A stretch of DNA of 64,000 bases from Onthophagus taurus (lineage: Eukaryota > Arthropoda > Insecta > Coleoptera > Scarabaeidae). A model generated the notes under the pieces. The model did no database searches, was not told the DNA's origin, and was given only the letters and a program-made list of their open reading frames with translations. Within the stretch, counting starts at the first letter, position 1. Each line of letters opens with the position of its first letter. A program made the translations under genes and the position numbers. Positions 1-11,400 of this stretch are shown here, in pieces. The DNA is taken from the NCBI RefSeq assembly GCF_036711975.1, contig NC_091973.1:15624001-15688000 (forward strand). Direction: 5' to 3'.

Positions 1-893
1 TATTTGCTGAACGTTGTGTCTTATTGCATCTTCCAATTCTTCTATGGTAGGGGTTAGATCGGGTGAGCGAGGTGGCCAACATACCCTACCAATTACTCGA
101 TCATCATAAAATTCTTGAAGGAATCTTTCAGTTGTTCGCGCAGTATGTGCGAAGTGTTGAAAAAATCCTTGTTGCAATTCATCAGGATGTAATTGTTCAA
201 TGAATTCTTGTAACAAAGCTTGGTACCTTTCTGCATTGACTGTGTCATAGAAAAACACAGGGCCAATAATTCTACGTCTTGACATAGCAATCCATACTCC
301 TATTTTAACAGGATGTAACTGTGCTTCATTGAAAACATGTGGATTTTCAGAACTCCAATGTCGATAATTTTGTGAGTTCACATAACCAAGCCTCGGCAGA
401 AAAAAATGTTTTGTCCAATACATCATTATTTCTTAAATTTTCATTAAACCAATTACAATATGTAATACGTTTTTCAAAATCTAGGGGCAGCAATTCTTGT
501 ACTACACGAACTTTATAAGCTGTAAAATGTAATTCTTTTTTCATAGCCGTGTGACACGATCCGTAGCACAATCCTGTTTGTTGTGATAATTGTCGTAAAG
601 GTTTCCGGGGACTTAGCTCCATACGGGTTCGAATATCTTCAACAACTTCTTCAGTTAATTTTTTCGGTCGACCAGGGCTTTTTCCAGGATCAACACTTCC
701 AGAATCATCAAAGCGTTTGACAACTTTCCTAATGTGATTTAAGGTTTCATAATTCACTACATTTTCCGGGAATGTCTCTAAATTCCTCTACACAAAGACC
801 TGTTGAATATTTCCATACCCCATTTTGATCTTTTACTCCATTTCGAAGATAAGATCGGAGAAGAAACTTGTCTTCTTCTAAGCTGAACGGCAT
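1..893 (-). pseudogene. Tc1/mariner-superfamily transposase remnant, 3' end off the left edge
   Basis: Reads leftwards from an ATG at 893 (MPFSLEEDKFLLRSY). A helix-turn-helix segment (SPRKPLRQLSQQTGL) lies near 570-625. A catalytic-region signature, WPPRSPDLTP, lies near 50-90; this follows the second Asp in Tc1/mariner DDE/D transposases. The frame breaks at least twice, near 755-765 (where 893-760 stops and the next frame starts) and near 395-405 (in the DEAW-like block). The protein would cut and paste its own element at TA sites; this copy cannot. No terminal inverted repeat was recognised near 893-1000. The resemblance is to the family often labelled Tc3- or mariner-like in insects; the exact subfamily is uncertain. 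Confidence 0.75.
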
Positions 894-1371
894 GATTTAA
901 CCTAAAAATAAATCAACGAAATTTATACCAAACCGATTTAAAATAAAATAATTATTTACCTTATAGAAAAATCACAATCGAATTTTTGTCTTAATAAAGA
1001 CAAATAAAATTAAATAAATAAATTAAATAAAATCGCAATAAATTTAAAATGAAATATTGGAAACACCGAACGCCAAAACCAAGAACACGACTGCTCTGAG
1101 CTCAGCTGATCGAAGCCATTGAAACTAAAAATCGATATCACCTCATCGACCAATAAGAACGTTGAAAATTAAAAACAAGTAGAGGTGGGAGGAGGCTGTG
1201 ACGAGGGCAGTAAGTATTGGTATCAAGCGCTTGGGAAAGTAGTTTTTAGCGGACCGGTTTTTTTGATCTCTTGGTAGTTGTTTGACTTCTAATTTCGTAT
1301 TCTAAATTATTAAACAAAATAAACCCCCTAAAAAATAAACAATCCTGCGAATATGAATGACTAACCTAAAA
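894..1371. other. non-coding, nothing recognised
   Basis: AT-rich stretch without a convincing reading frame or repeat. It is probably the 5' untranslated part of the neighbouring mariner-like relic plus the decayed 3' part of the piggyBac copy that follows. Confidence 0.4.
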
Positions 1372-1443
1372 TGTTTTATTTGACCGTACTGTTCCAACAA
1401 ATGCAGTTTTCTGCCTCATCAATGTGCGCGCCACATCCAACAT
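1372..1443 (-). pseudogene. piggyBac transposase relic, C-terminal scrap (copy 1)
   Basis: Minus-strand reading gives MRQKTAFVGTVRSNKTF, nearly the same as residues 6-22 of the longer fragment at 18963-19376. It is followed to the right by a LINE (1444-2562), and the middle part of the same transposase resumes at 2563. The LINE therefore landed inside this piggyBac copy. Confidence 0.65.
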
Positions 1444-2562
1444 GTTAGTAATTAATTTATTTATATGTTTATTTATTTATTTACACACACGGGGATAGCA
1501 ACAGGACACAGTCCCACATAAAAGCTACTCCACTGTAATACATTTTATATACTGCAATAAATTGTATGAACACAAAATTGAAAATCGATCAATTAATTAA
1601 TTAATGGCCTTAAGCATATGTAATCAAATCAATTCAAGGCAGAACTCAAGCCGCTGCAACGAGATAATGTACTTAAAATCACACAACTGGTAGGGCAAGC
1701 ACGGCATTACGAATAATTTGCTTGAAGTTGTGCGGCGTGACGACGAATATGTCCAACCCAAGACGGTCCACTGTCCTCTCCATGCGAAGTATTGGGGAAA
1801 ACAGGCATCACTGCAAGTTCTGCGCTGCTGAAGTGTGGGCATATGATACATTTGTCAGGCACATTGGTTAATCTGTATAAGGATGCCGGAATTTATACGA
1901 GAGATACTTCAGGAACCTTTTCTGAATCCTCTCTATTCTGTTAATGTATGCGTCGTACTGAGGGTTCCAAGCTGTACTGCCGAACGATAAAATACTATTA
2001 ACGAAAGCATTGTATAAAGAAATAATAGGTCTAGGGCAGCAAAACGATTCAGAAGAGCGCATTACAAATCCCAGTATCCTATTAGCTCTGGCAACCACTG
2101 CATCAACGTGTTGATCAAACAGTAGTTTGCTATCTAAAGTAATGCCCAGGTCTTTAATAGTGTCAACACGATCCACTAAGCATGTTCCGCACCGGTAATG
2201 AAATTTAAAGAACTGCTTTTTTCCCGTAAAAGTAACAGTTCGACACTTCGATATGTTAAGTGACAAATTATTAATCTCACAAAAATCATAAAATCTGTTC
2301 AGGTCATTCTGAAGGTTAATACAGTCTGAAAAAGCTTTGCTAAAGTCAGTGTATATCGCATCTACTTGGATGTTTTTATCAATAGTCGAAAAAAGGAAGT
2401 CGGTATATTTTAACAAGTTGGTGTCCACAGATCGCACCAGATTAAAACCGTGTTGCTCCGCACCCACACAGGGCTTCATCTGAAAAAATAGCCTGCTGTA
2501 AACCAATTTTTCAAAGATTTTTTCCATTATTGGTAAAATAGATATAGGACGGTAATTAGTTA
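1444..2562 (-). mobile_element. 5'-truncated non-LTR retrotransposon (Jockey/CR1-like LINE)
   Basis: The minus strand starts in the reverse transcriptase at NYRPIS (about 2550), runs through EKIFEKLVYSRL, and ends near 1444 in a short-unit tail of the AAATA type. A six-base direct repeat, CAACAT, borders it at 1438-1443 and 2563-2568, so it looks like a target-primed insertion. The RT body is internally deleted: DAIYTDFSKAF (about 2330-2360) jumps directly to DCINLQNDLNRF, so the catalytic YADD segment is missing. The downstream thumb region (WNPQYDAYINRIERIQKRFLKYL is visible around 1890-1960) matches the copies at 37036-37764 and 44068-45192. Dead copy. Confidence 0.85.
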
Positions 2563-2810
2563 CAACATATAATATACATCTGTCCTTGATTTACCTCACG
2601 CTCTTGACCAGGCAACTTCCCAGAGTAAATTATTCCTTTGAGGGGATAAAATGATTTCGAATCGCACAGCCATCGTACCTTTATTCCGTACTCTGCTGGC
2701 TTAGACGGAATGTATTGTGTAAACCGTGTGCGGTCTCTATATGGGAATAATTGCTTGAATTTAAATTTTTTACGTGGGTCCAGCAATATATCCATATCTA
2801 CATGTGGATA
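2563..2810 (-). pseudogene. piggyBac transposase relic, central part (copy 1)
   Basis: The minus strand shows FTQYIPSKPAEYGIKVRWLC, the conserved block of piggyBac transposases around the start of the catalytic core (xxYIPxKPxKxGIK), followed by SKSFYPLKGIIYSGK. The sequence just upstream (2796-2818, minus strand GTTATCCACATGTAG) recurs immediately upstream of the other fragment (19376-19395). It is either a shared splice acceptor or a shared internal junction. No intact frame; cut at 2563 by the LINE. Confidence 0.75.
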
Positions 2811-3255
2811 ACACTGCTACTCACAAACTTTCAAAATAGGAAGAGAACTTTTAATAAATAGTAAATAACTAAGCGAGGATGCAATCTAAACTTAATACAG
2901 ACGATAGACACTGGTGAGGTGACTGAATTGGAAGGCAATGAATAAAACTTTTTTTTTAAACAGTGTATTTATTTACGTTTTAGCTATATACAATATATAC
3001 ATTTTAAGTAAAATAAAATATGTACAAGTAGCTAGATGATATTTGGAGATTTTGCGCAGTTCCTATACTTCGGCATTTACCTGGGGTTTTTGACTTTCCT
3101 TCTGGAAGGGTAGTGCTCTTAGGGAGGATGCTGGTGTGAAAAAAACCACTTGTCCTTACTTGTATAATTTATATAGTATGGTTAAACTTAACCTTACTTC
3201 TGTTCATTCGCGCCCTCTATTACAAAGATTAACTACTAATAATAATTGTGGTTTA
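2811..3255. other. non-coding inside piggyBac copy 1
   Basis: AT-rich; no frame recognised. It lies between the N-terminal and central transposase parts and may be an intron or untranslated sequence. Confidence 0.35.
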
Positions 3256-3461
3256 CTACAATTCCTGCAGTAGTTTAGCAGTAACCAAACCGTAATCGTC
3301 CAATTCCTCTTCATCAGTTTGATAATCGATGGCTGGTGGAATTATAACTAAATCCAATTTGAATTTGTTAGTCTTGCATTTTCAATACTATCTAATGCAG
3401 CTGGTAGCGACTCAAATCTTTTTCCATAAAACAAAGACGGATGAATTTCGTTGAAATCCAT
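3256..3461 (-). pseudogene. piggyBac transposase relic, N-terminal part (copy 1)
   Basis: A minus-strand ATG at 3461 begins MDFNEIHPSLFYGKRFESL. After one frameshift near 3352, the acidic N-terminal signature IIPPAIDYQTDEEELDD appears, as in the amino terminus of piggyBac-like proteins. It stops at 3256. Its position upstream of the central part (2563-2810) on the same strand suggests one transposase gene spread over 1372-3461, with an intron or deletion at 2810-3256. Inferred from motif only. Confidence 0.55.
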
Positions 3462-3784
3462 TGTAAATTGTAGAAGTAACTCTGAAAAATTGTAGGTGAC
3501 TTTCATACCGTGCTATTATCCATTGTACTCAAACAGGTACAGACAAGTTCGTAATACTATACAGGGTAATTCAAATTCGACTGAGATCTCAGAAACCATA
3601 AAAGATACAGAAATGATTAAATGGGGGCAAAGTTGTGTATCTTAGGGCTCATCATTTTTCAACAAAGTTTTTGGATTTAGCTGTTTTAGTTTTTAAAATA
3701 TGGCCGAAAAATAAAAAAATGACTTTCGTTTTTTGCCTATAACTATTTTATTTTTCGTTTTTCCATAAATCTGAAAAAACATTC
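3462..3784. other. non-coding, possible edge of a small non-autonomous repeat
   Basis: The stretch from 3562 (TACAGGGTAATTCAAATTC) resembles the ends of dispersed insect repeats beginning TACAGGGTG. No partner end was found nearby, so this is weak. No coding signal. Confidence 0.3.
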
Positions 3785-4250
3785 TTAAGGCAACTTTTTA
3801 TGAAAAATGTCGTGACACAACGAGAAATTTTCTCCGACGTTTGGTTTTTGTGAAACTATCATCAGCAATTCTGGCAACGTGATGTGTAATCCGCATATGT
3901 AACATAACGTACGGTTTTGCAATGAAAAGACATTTGCAGATGAATTTTTCCCCAACAAAAGATCGCTTAATTCTTGTTGTTTGGCGTATTCTTCGGCTAT
4001 TTGTAGCGTTAAATTTGGAGTTCTCATTAATAAGGGTTCTAGAGTTTTTTTTCAACTCTTTTCTAAGTCCTAATCTAAACTGATTTAACACAAGGTGTTT
4101 ACATTTTGTTTTCAAGCCTGGCTTTTCTCGGTCTAATGCTGTAGATAAATCTAATAATAATATGTCTGTGGTACAATCTGTGGTAGTAACTAAGTGTTTT
4201 GTAGTATTTGTATGAGGCAATTTATCATCTGGGAGTAAAAACATATCATG
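3785..4250 (-). pseudogene. Ty3/gypsy-type gag fragment
   Basis: Reads leftwards from about 4250 in two overlapping frames, with a frameshift near 4040. The end carries CYICGLH, the start of a CCHC zinc knuckle, preceded by LTLQIAEEYAKQQELSDLLL. The nucleotide sequence 3860-4100 is a close copy of 24870-25100, so both derive from one family. Gag would coat and package the element RNA; this piece is a 5'- and 3'-truncated relic. The family was assigned from the other copy, which keeps its start, primer-binding site and LTR. Confidence 0.65.
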
Positions 4251-4734
4251 ATACCCTTTACATTTCTAAAATACTATCGGTTTGATTTTTATTCATATGT
4301 TGTAATTTTAATGATTTTTGAAGAGAAATGTGCCTCTCTGAACTAATTTGTACATCGTTCAGATGTAATAAGCCGGAATTGAATGCGTCTTTATGTAAAA
4401 TGTCATAAATATTCAGGTATAGTTAAAGATATCGAGAAAAACTACAACAATAACATTATAATGGTTATAAAAGAAAATCTTCGGTTTTATCACCCAAATG
4501 TATAAGGCTAAAAATTAAATTAATCGTACTTCTTGGTGATATGTTTTATTCGCTCGACCGGTTTCAATACTTACGGTATTATCCTCAGGAAATCGTTAAA
4601 AAAGGGAGTTTCTAAGAACAAAACAAAAAGTTGATACATCATACACTAGTAGTACACGAGTACAACAATCAAACCCAGGAACGAACAGATTATGCGAATT
4701 GACACTAATTATTTTCTTTCTTCTATTAAGAAGT
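4251..4734. other. non-coding; contains a Penelope-associated-looking motif
   Basis: Mostly AT-rich. At 4552-4590 GCTCGACCGGTTTCAATAC is followed by TATTATCCTCAGGA. Related blocks occur at 16042-16071 and 55117-55157. Such sequences are familiar next to insect Penelope-like elements, so this may be the stump of one. Nothing else seen. Confidence 0.35.
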
Positions 4735-5102
4735 AAAGGGGACGTGAGCAATGACCCGTCTTCTACCGACATATCTTTTAGGTTATACGGTCAGTCATTT
4801 TATTTCCAGTATAGCATTCTTACTGTGGATTATACCATCTGGACTCGCACCCAAAAAGAAGAACTCCCCTTGACCAACATATAAACCACATGTGTCTACA
4901 TGCCTACATGTAACAGCTTCAAATTCTTTTAGTGCGGTATTTTCGTATTAACAATCGTAGTGAATCGCTTTGTTCACACGAAAAGAATTTTCTAATAAAA
5001 TTTTAAGTAGGTTCTTTGGTGATGTAGATGGTCTTCGCTTGCAAACTAATCCAAGATTTGAAGCTGTTATTCTAAATAATCTTTGTTGTTTCCAATTTGG
5101 AT
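4735..5102 (-). pseudogene. YqaJ-type nuclease gene, C-terminal half
   Basis: The minus strand reads QQRLFRITASNLGLVCKRR (about 5080-5025), then LKEFEAVTCRHVDTCGLYVG and LGASPDGI ... AILEIK. This order (RITASNFG; ALxxxE; CGL; GASPDG; EIK) is that of the YqaJ/lambda-exonuclease-like (PD-D/ExK) fold, with the catalytic Asp in SPDG and the Glu-x-Lys pair in EIK. One internal stop (TAA near 4955) and a frame loss after EIK near 4800 make it a pseudogene. The young gypsy element at 5103-14135 cuts it; the upstream half is at 14136-14433. Such genes are multi-copy in insects and often part of transposons or viruses; the parent element here is unknown. Confidence 0.7.
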
Positions 5103-6878
5103 TGTAACGGTTCCGTTCGAGGTTATTGAATTTCCTTGTGATTTGTCTGTAATTGTTAGAAGTCGGGGAATTATATACCATTTTGTTTATTTACCTTGTT
5201 ATAATTTTTGTTTTTTTGTTACAGCAAGCCGAACTTGGAAACACTTGAAAATCCTTTCCCTTTCATCACTTTTCTTAAATCCTTTCCTTTCGCTCATTTT
5301 AAACGCCTTTTTCTTTTTCATTACCTTCATTACAATCACACAATAAATCTTAACCTTAAAACTTTTCTTTTTCTCTTCTTCATTACTATCATGAATTTTG
5401 TTTACATTTTTAAGTTCGGACTGTCAATAATAGAGGGAGCTAGTGATTTTGAATTCTTGGCACCGCGCGATTTTATAACGAGTTTTTTGGTTAAAATCTT
5501 GGGAAATGAATACCCGTGCGCGATTTTACTCTTCCTCTTTTGAAACCAGCCTTTGTAGTGTTTGGATGGTTAACAAGAATTTTAAGTCGACATTTTGGTA
5601 TAATTCTGTGTAGAATTTTGGATCGATTTATATCCGTATTTTTCGGGATCTGAGTTAATTAATCCTTTAATTTTTCGTTTGGAAATTGTTCAACGATTAC
5701 GGTTTCACCGGATTTATTGCACATTTTTACAAAGACTATTCATTTTGCTGGTTAAAACCTCATACCACCTTGAGGTAGGTTTTTCTTTTTACATTTTCTT
5801 TAATTTTAGCTTAATACTAACTTAAACCTAAATTCATTTAAACTCCTTTCACACTACATAAAATCATCCATCCCTACATTCTTGCCTAATTATCTATTTA
5901 CATTTTTCTTTCTTTTCTTTACACGCTAGGTTTTTTTTCTTGGAGCCTTATTCCTTATATAAGTTCTTGGGAAATCTCCCATCCCGGAAACAAGTACTAC
6001 CAGGAATAAAGAAGTAAATTAGAATCTACATAACCCAAGTTTCCTGTACTTACCATCGAACAAGTGTTTCCAAAGGAGGTTTGCTGGATTTTGTTGCTGT
6101 ATCTACGTATAATTGTTGTCATCGTGAAGTCATCATCCTTCGTCAAAAGAGTCTGGAATAAAGGTCAGAATTTTCCTGTTTATACAAAAAGAATATCAGT
6201 GTGGTTAGATACTTTTGTATTTTTTTTATAAAGTAAGATTTTCTTTTGTACTTACCATTTAATTTTTTTGTTAACTTCACTGGTTCATTTTGTTCATTTC
6301 ACTTTAAACCAGTTCTTTATTATTATTATCTCATTTTAATTGTCAATTAATTTTTCTTGTAAAGTTATCGGATTTATTAGGGGTGTTATTAATTTCGGTA
6401 TTGATTTCGATTTTGTTTTCTTTTCCGTTCGCCTGATCGAGCGCTCGGGTCAATCGGGGACGTGTCGCGATCATTATTTAGGTTTGTTTTAATTTTGTTT
6501 TATTCAGTTCATTATTATTTTCTTTCTCTTTTACCCCCCTAATTATTCGGGATTTCTTTTTTCGAACAATCTCCGTTATTTTATTTACTACTTATATACT
6601 TTATATTTTGTTTTACCATATTTTTTTTTCCTTAATAAATTTGTTTTTATATGGTATATGATTCCGCGATTTCTTTGTGTTTTGTTATATGTTGGTGTTG
6701 TCGAACCTTTTCCCTTCCAGCCCTCTTCGCAGTTAGAGCGATCTGTAACTGAAACTGCGTGGCGCCTTATAAATTCAAACCCACCCCATCTTCACTGGGA
6801 AGCCGAGGTGTTGCAGATCTGTATTTTTTTAAAAGGGGTTCGATTGTGTTGTTGTCGTTTTGTTGAAAAGCCGCCACA
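5103..6878 (+). repeat. 5' LTR of gypsy-1
   Basis: 1776 bp, TG...CA ends, paired with 12361-14135. It should carry the promoter and poly(A) signals of the element. It contains pyrimidine-rich runs and small open frames that I regard as meaningless because they are duplicated with the LTR. Confidence 0.97.
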
Positions 6879-6883
6879 AATTT

Positions 6884-6901
6884 TGGCGCCCAACGTGGGG
6901 C
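6884..6901 (+). promoter_or_regulatory. primer-binding site of gypsy-1, tRNA-Lys type
   Basis: TGGCGCCCAACGTGGGGC begins five bases after the LTR end. It matches the classical site complementary to the 3' end of tRNA-Lys(1,2), where reverse transcription starts. Confidence 0.85.
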
Positions 6902-6958
6902 CATATTGTTTTGGAGGGCCATATTGTTTTGGAGGGCCATATTGTTTTAAAAGTCCCC
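6899..6958 (+). repeat. 18-bp tandem repeat in the gypsy-1 leader, about 3 copies
   Basis: The unit GGCCATATTGTTTTGGAG occurs at 6899 and 6917 exactly, and a third time from 6935 with a changed end. More decayed versions continue to about 7010. It overlaps the last bases of the primer-binding site. Confidence 0.85.
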
Positions 6959-7166
6959 TATTGTTTTGGAGACCCATATCGTTTTGGGAGCCCTTGTTGT
7001 ATTGTCTTGGAAGTTCTTAATTTTATCGGAACCCTTATTTGTATCGAGGACACAAAGTGACTTCGGTTTGTGTCTTAATTCCATTCCAATTATTTCGACT
7101 CTTCGGTTCCCTGTTTTCGATTTGACCAATCTCTTCTCGGGTTCAGGAGAGATCAACCCTTTTGGG

Positions 7167-8450
7167 ATGGCTCTTAAGGTCACGGTTAATTACCTTTCTA
7201 AGGAAGAATTGAGTTATGAATTTACTGTCCGAGGTTTGGATCCCTCTAGTGTCGATGAGATGCGTAGGTTGTTTGCTTCTTTACTACAGAAGGAGAAACT
7301 TAACCCTGATTTGGTCAACGATTACCCGGATAACCCTTACACAGAAGAGGAAGATTTGTTAGCGGTTAGGGACAAACTGGCCGAAATTACCACATTGTTA
7401 GATGATTTTCGATCTAAGAATGCTAAGAAGGTTGAAACTAAGATTTGGCATGTTTTGGGGCGAATAAGGCGTATGAGTGAATTATGTGAGGATCGTGCCG
7501 TTGTTCTCCGTGAGGCTTTGTCTTTGAAGGATAGGTTAACGAAGGCCATTGCTTCCGTTTCTAGGCCAATTGAGTTAGAAGCCCTTGAAAGATCCCTGAA
7601 CGTATCTTTAGGCGGGGGCGCTGCTTCGTCTACCCCTGTAACAACTAGTCCTCCACCCTTGATGTCTTCTAAGGCTATTCCCGTACATAAATGGGGCCTT
7701 AAATTTTCCGGAAGGACGGGTATTTCGGTGGGAGCGTTTTTAGAGCGAGTACATGAATTGTCCGCAGCTCGAGGTGTTTCTCTTCGAGAAGTTTTTGTGT
7801 CGGCTCTTGATTTATTTGAGGGTCCCGCCCTACTTTGGTATCGTTCTGTCAGGGATGAAGTTAGCTCGTGGGGAGAATTAGAGGTGCTATTGAGGGGTGA
7901 ATTTTTACCTTCCGACTACAACGAACAACTGTTGGATGAGATACGACACAGAACCCAGGGTGAGCGAGAGCCTATTGCAATCTACGTCGCCAATATGTTA
8001 GGTTTATTCGGTAGACTCACTTGTCCACTTTCTGAGGAGGCGAAGGTTAAACTTATCCGTAAGAACCTCTTACCTTATTTTCAAACCCAACTAGCTGTTC
8101 ACACTATTGATACGGTTTCTGATTTGAAGGTCAAGTGTAAGCAGTTAGAGGAGTCTAGGCGCGCGGTAAAGGAATTTCAGCCCCCTAAAATTCGCAATAA
8201 GACTTTGGAACCCGAATTAGCTTACTTAGGTTGCTTGAGCTACCCCCAAACTTCAGATTTTTCTGCGGTTGAGTCAAGTCCTGTTAAGTGCTTCAATTGT
8301 GGAGTTTTGGGTCACATGGCTCGTGGTTGTCCTAATCCCAAGAGACTGCATTGTTTTAAGTGTGGAAATGAGGGTTTTACTACAAAAAATTGTCCTAAAT
8401 GTCCCCATGGTAATAGGAAGTCTTCGGGAAATGCCAATCGTCGTCACTAG
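7167..8450 (+). CDS. gag: gypsy-1 Gag polyprotein with two zinc knuckles
   Basis: Start chosen at ATG 7167 (MALKVTVNYLSKEELSYEF), the first ATG of a continuous 427-residue protein. The frame is open further upstream, but that stretch is leader sequence. The central part (KWGLKFSGRTGISVGAFLER to LWYRSVRDEVSSWGELEVLL) is the capsid-like retrotransposon gag domain. The C-terminus carries CFNCGVLGHMARGC, a canonical CCHC zinc knuckle, then CFKCGNEGFTTKNC, in which the usual His is replaced by Thr. Gag forms the cytoplasmic particle that packages element RNA. It ends in a TAG at 8448-8450, overlapped by the pol frame. Confidence 0.93.
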   Translation: MALKVTVNYLSKEELSYEFTVRGLDPSSVDEMRRLFASLLQKEKLNPDLVNDYPDNPYTEEEDLLAVRDKLAEITTLLDDFRSKNAKKVETKIWHVLGRIRRMSELCEDRAVVLREALSLKDRLTKAIASVSRPIELEALERSLNVSLGGGAASSTPVTTSPPPLMSSKAIPVHKWGLKFSGRTGISVGAFLERVHELSAARGVSLREVFVSALDLFEGPALLWYRSVRDEVSSWGELEVLLRGEFLPSDYNEQLLDEIRHRTQGEREPIAIYVANMLGLFGRLTCPLSEEAKVKLIRKNLLPYFQTQLAVHTIDTVSDLKVKCKQLEESRRAVKEFQPPKIRNKTLEPELAYLGCLSYPQTSDFSAVESSPVKCFNCGVLGHMARGCPNPKRLHCFKCGNEGFTTKNCPKCPHGNRKSSGNANRRH

Positions 8451-11400
8451 GTCGCCGGCTAATTGACATTGAAGACGAAAAACCGGCTGATAGGATTTCT
8501 TCCGTGTTGGAGTTCGTTTTAGATAGTTGTAAGAAGGATGAAAGGCCTTATCTGAAAATATCGATATTAGGTAGAGAGTTACTAGGTTTGTTAGACACTG
8601 GTGCCTCTAGAACTATATTAGGAGGTGTGGGATGGAAAGTCGTGTCCGATTTAGGATTTCATTGTCGTCGCGTTAGTTCTTCGGTCAGAATAGCTAATGG
8701 ACAATTGGTTGAGAGTTTGGGTGTGGTTACGGTTCCGGTTACTTTGAAGGACAGAATTACCCTTATTGACATGTTGGTGATACCTACACTTCCCCAAACC
8801 CTTATTTTGGGTGTTGATTTTTTCAAGTCCGTTGGAGTAGTGCCTGACCTTAGAAATGACTCTTGGAATTTCGCGTACGAGACTGTTTTCGAGATAGATT
8901 CTCTTGATGATGATTTGTCCCCTTCTAATAAGCAACTTTTGGAAACCATGGTTAACTCTTTTAAAACTAAAATGGGTGACGGTTTAGGGTGTACTCACTT
9001 GGTGAGTCACGTGATTAGAACTTCAGCTGATCCCATTAAACAACGCTATTACCCCGTTTCTCCGGTCATGCAGCAGCACATTAATAAAGAACTTGATATC
9101 ATGTTAGAGCAGGGCGTTGTCGAACCCTCATCGAGTGCTTGGTCTTCCCCAATCCTGTTAGTGCGAAAGAAAGATAACACATATCGATTCTGTGTTGATT
9201 ATCGTCGTCTGAATGCGGTGTCGGAACGTGATAGTTATCCGCTCCCGTATATTTCCGCAACTCTCGATAAACTCAGGAACGCAAAGTTTTTGTCTTCCCT
9301 GGACATTAAGTCCGCTTTTTGGCAAGTCCCCATGGAGAATGCTTCTAAGGCTTTTACTGCTTTTACGGTGCCCGGTAGAGGGCTATATCAATTTACACGT
9401 ATGCCTTTTGGCTTGCACAATTCTCCTGCCACTTGGCAAAGGCTTGTTGATAGGGTCCTGGGTCCTGAGTTGGAACCTAATGTGTTCGTTTATTTGGACG
9501 ATGTTGTCATTGTTACCGATACCTTTGAAAAACATCTTGAGGTTCTGTCGAGTGTATTTGAGAGGTTGCTCGCTGCTGGATTGAAGGTCAGCTGGGAGAA
9601 ATGTAAGTTGTGCAGATCTGAATTGCGTTACCTTGGCTATGTCGTTGATAAATACGGACTTCATGTAGACCCTGAAAAGGTTAACGCCATGCTTAAGATT
9701 CCTGTTCCTAAGTGTCAGAAAGATGTTAGACGTATACTTGGTACCTTTTCATGGTATAGACGTTTTATTCCCGAGTTCGCGACTTTGATTTCTCCGATTA
9801 CGAACCTGCTGAAAAAGAATAAGCCAGTTGAATGGACGGATGAATGTGAAAGATCTTTTAGAGTCATTAAGGAAAAGCTTGTATCTGCTCCAATCTTGCG
9901 ATGTCCTGATTATTCGCTGCCTTTTGAGTTGCACACGGATGCCTCTGGTGTTGGTTTGGGTGCCGTGTTGTTGCAACCTGGTGAGGATGGTGAACAAGTG
10001 GTGGTATACTTGAGTAGGTCATTAAGTCCGGCCGAACGTAACTACTCGGCCACAGAACGCGAGTGTTTGGCAGTGATTTGGGCTGCGGAAAAGCTGAAAC
10101 CTTATCTTGAGGGAGTCCCGTTCACGGTGGTTACTGATCATTATTCTCTCCTTTGGCTTTTAAAGTTGAAAGTTCCTACTGGGCGTATCGCGAGATGGGC
10201 AATTAGATTGCAACAATTCGACTTTGTCGTTAAACATCGTAAAGGCTGTGAGAACGTTGTGCCTGACTTACTTTCGAGATCGTTCGAGGTCGTCGATTCG
10301 ATCCAAGAGAGGACCGAATTGAAATTCTCTGATACTTCTGACGTGTGGTATAGAAGGCTGAAAGAAAGAGTTCTGAATTTTCCCGCTAAACACCCCTTAT
10401 TTAGAGTAGAGAATGGCGAGGTTTATAAGTATGTAGTGTCATCTGTTCTGGGACGAAATTCCGAACCTTGGAAAAGGGTTGTCCCAAGAGATTTTCGTAA
10501 AGAGATTTTAGCTCTTTCTCATGACTCTCAAACCGCTGGTCATATGGGTGTTTTCAAGACTCTTGGTAGAATTTCTGAGCTCTATATATGGCCTAAAATG
10601 AAGGCAGACGTGGTAAGGTATATCTCTGGATGTGAGTTGTGCGCTTCTTATAGGATTCCGAATGTTAAGCCAGCTGGTAAGTTCGTTCGTACCCCAGATA
10701 GTGATAGACCGTGGCAACTTATATCAATTGATCTTGTTGGCCCTCTTCCTCGTTCGAGAAAAGGTAATCAATTTATCTTCGTAATATCCGATTACTTCAG
10801 TAAATTTGTACTTGCTTATCCCATAAGAACTGCTACCGCAGATAAGATTTCGCAGATACTTGAGACGGAAGTCTTTCTTAAATTTGGAGTTCCTAAAACC
10901 CTTATTTGTGACAATGGTCCTCAATTTAGATCCCGGAAATTGAACTTACTAACTCAACAGTATGGTGTTTCTGTTAGGTTTAACGCCAATTATCACCCTC
11001 AGGCTAACCCTGTAGAGCGAGTGAATCGTACGCTTAAAAGAATTTTGTCCTTGTATTGCAAAGACGATCAACGTAAATGGGATGTGAGTGTTCCTAAAAT
11101 AACTTGCGCGATTAATTCCGCTCGTCACGAGGTTACGAAATTAACACCTCATTTCGTATGTACGGGTCGAGAGTTGGTGTTGAATGGGAAACAGTATGAT
11201 AAAGTCATGGGTGATGGTGAGTGGAGCTTAGATAACGAAGATCTGTCGAAGGTATTTGCTGATGTTAGGAAACGCATTGCACAGGCGTCTGGTGTGAATG
11301 AGAGGCGGTATAATTTGAGGAGGAGAAGCGATAAGTTTATGGTTGGCCAAAAGGTTTGGAAGAGAAACTTTGTATTGTCTAATGCATCTAAATATTTTTC

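Noticed and set aside
5208-5543. Phe-rich 111-residue open frame in the gypsy-1 LTR, repeated at 12466-12801
   Set aside because: It is duplicated only because the LTR is duplicated; composition reflects pyrimidine-rich LTR DNA, with no domain.
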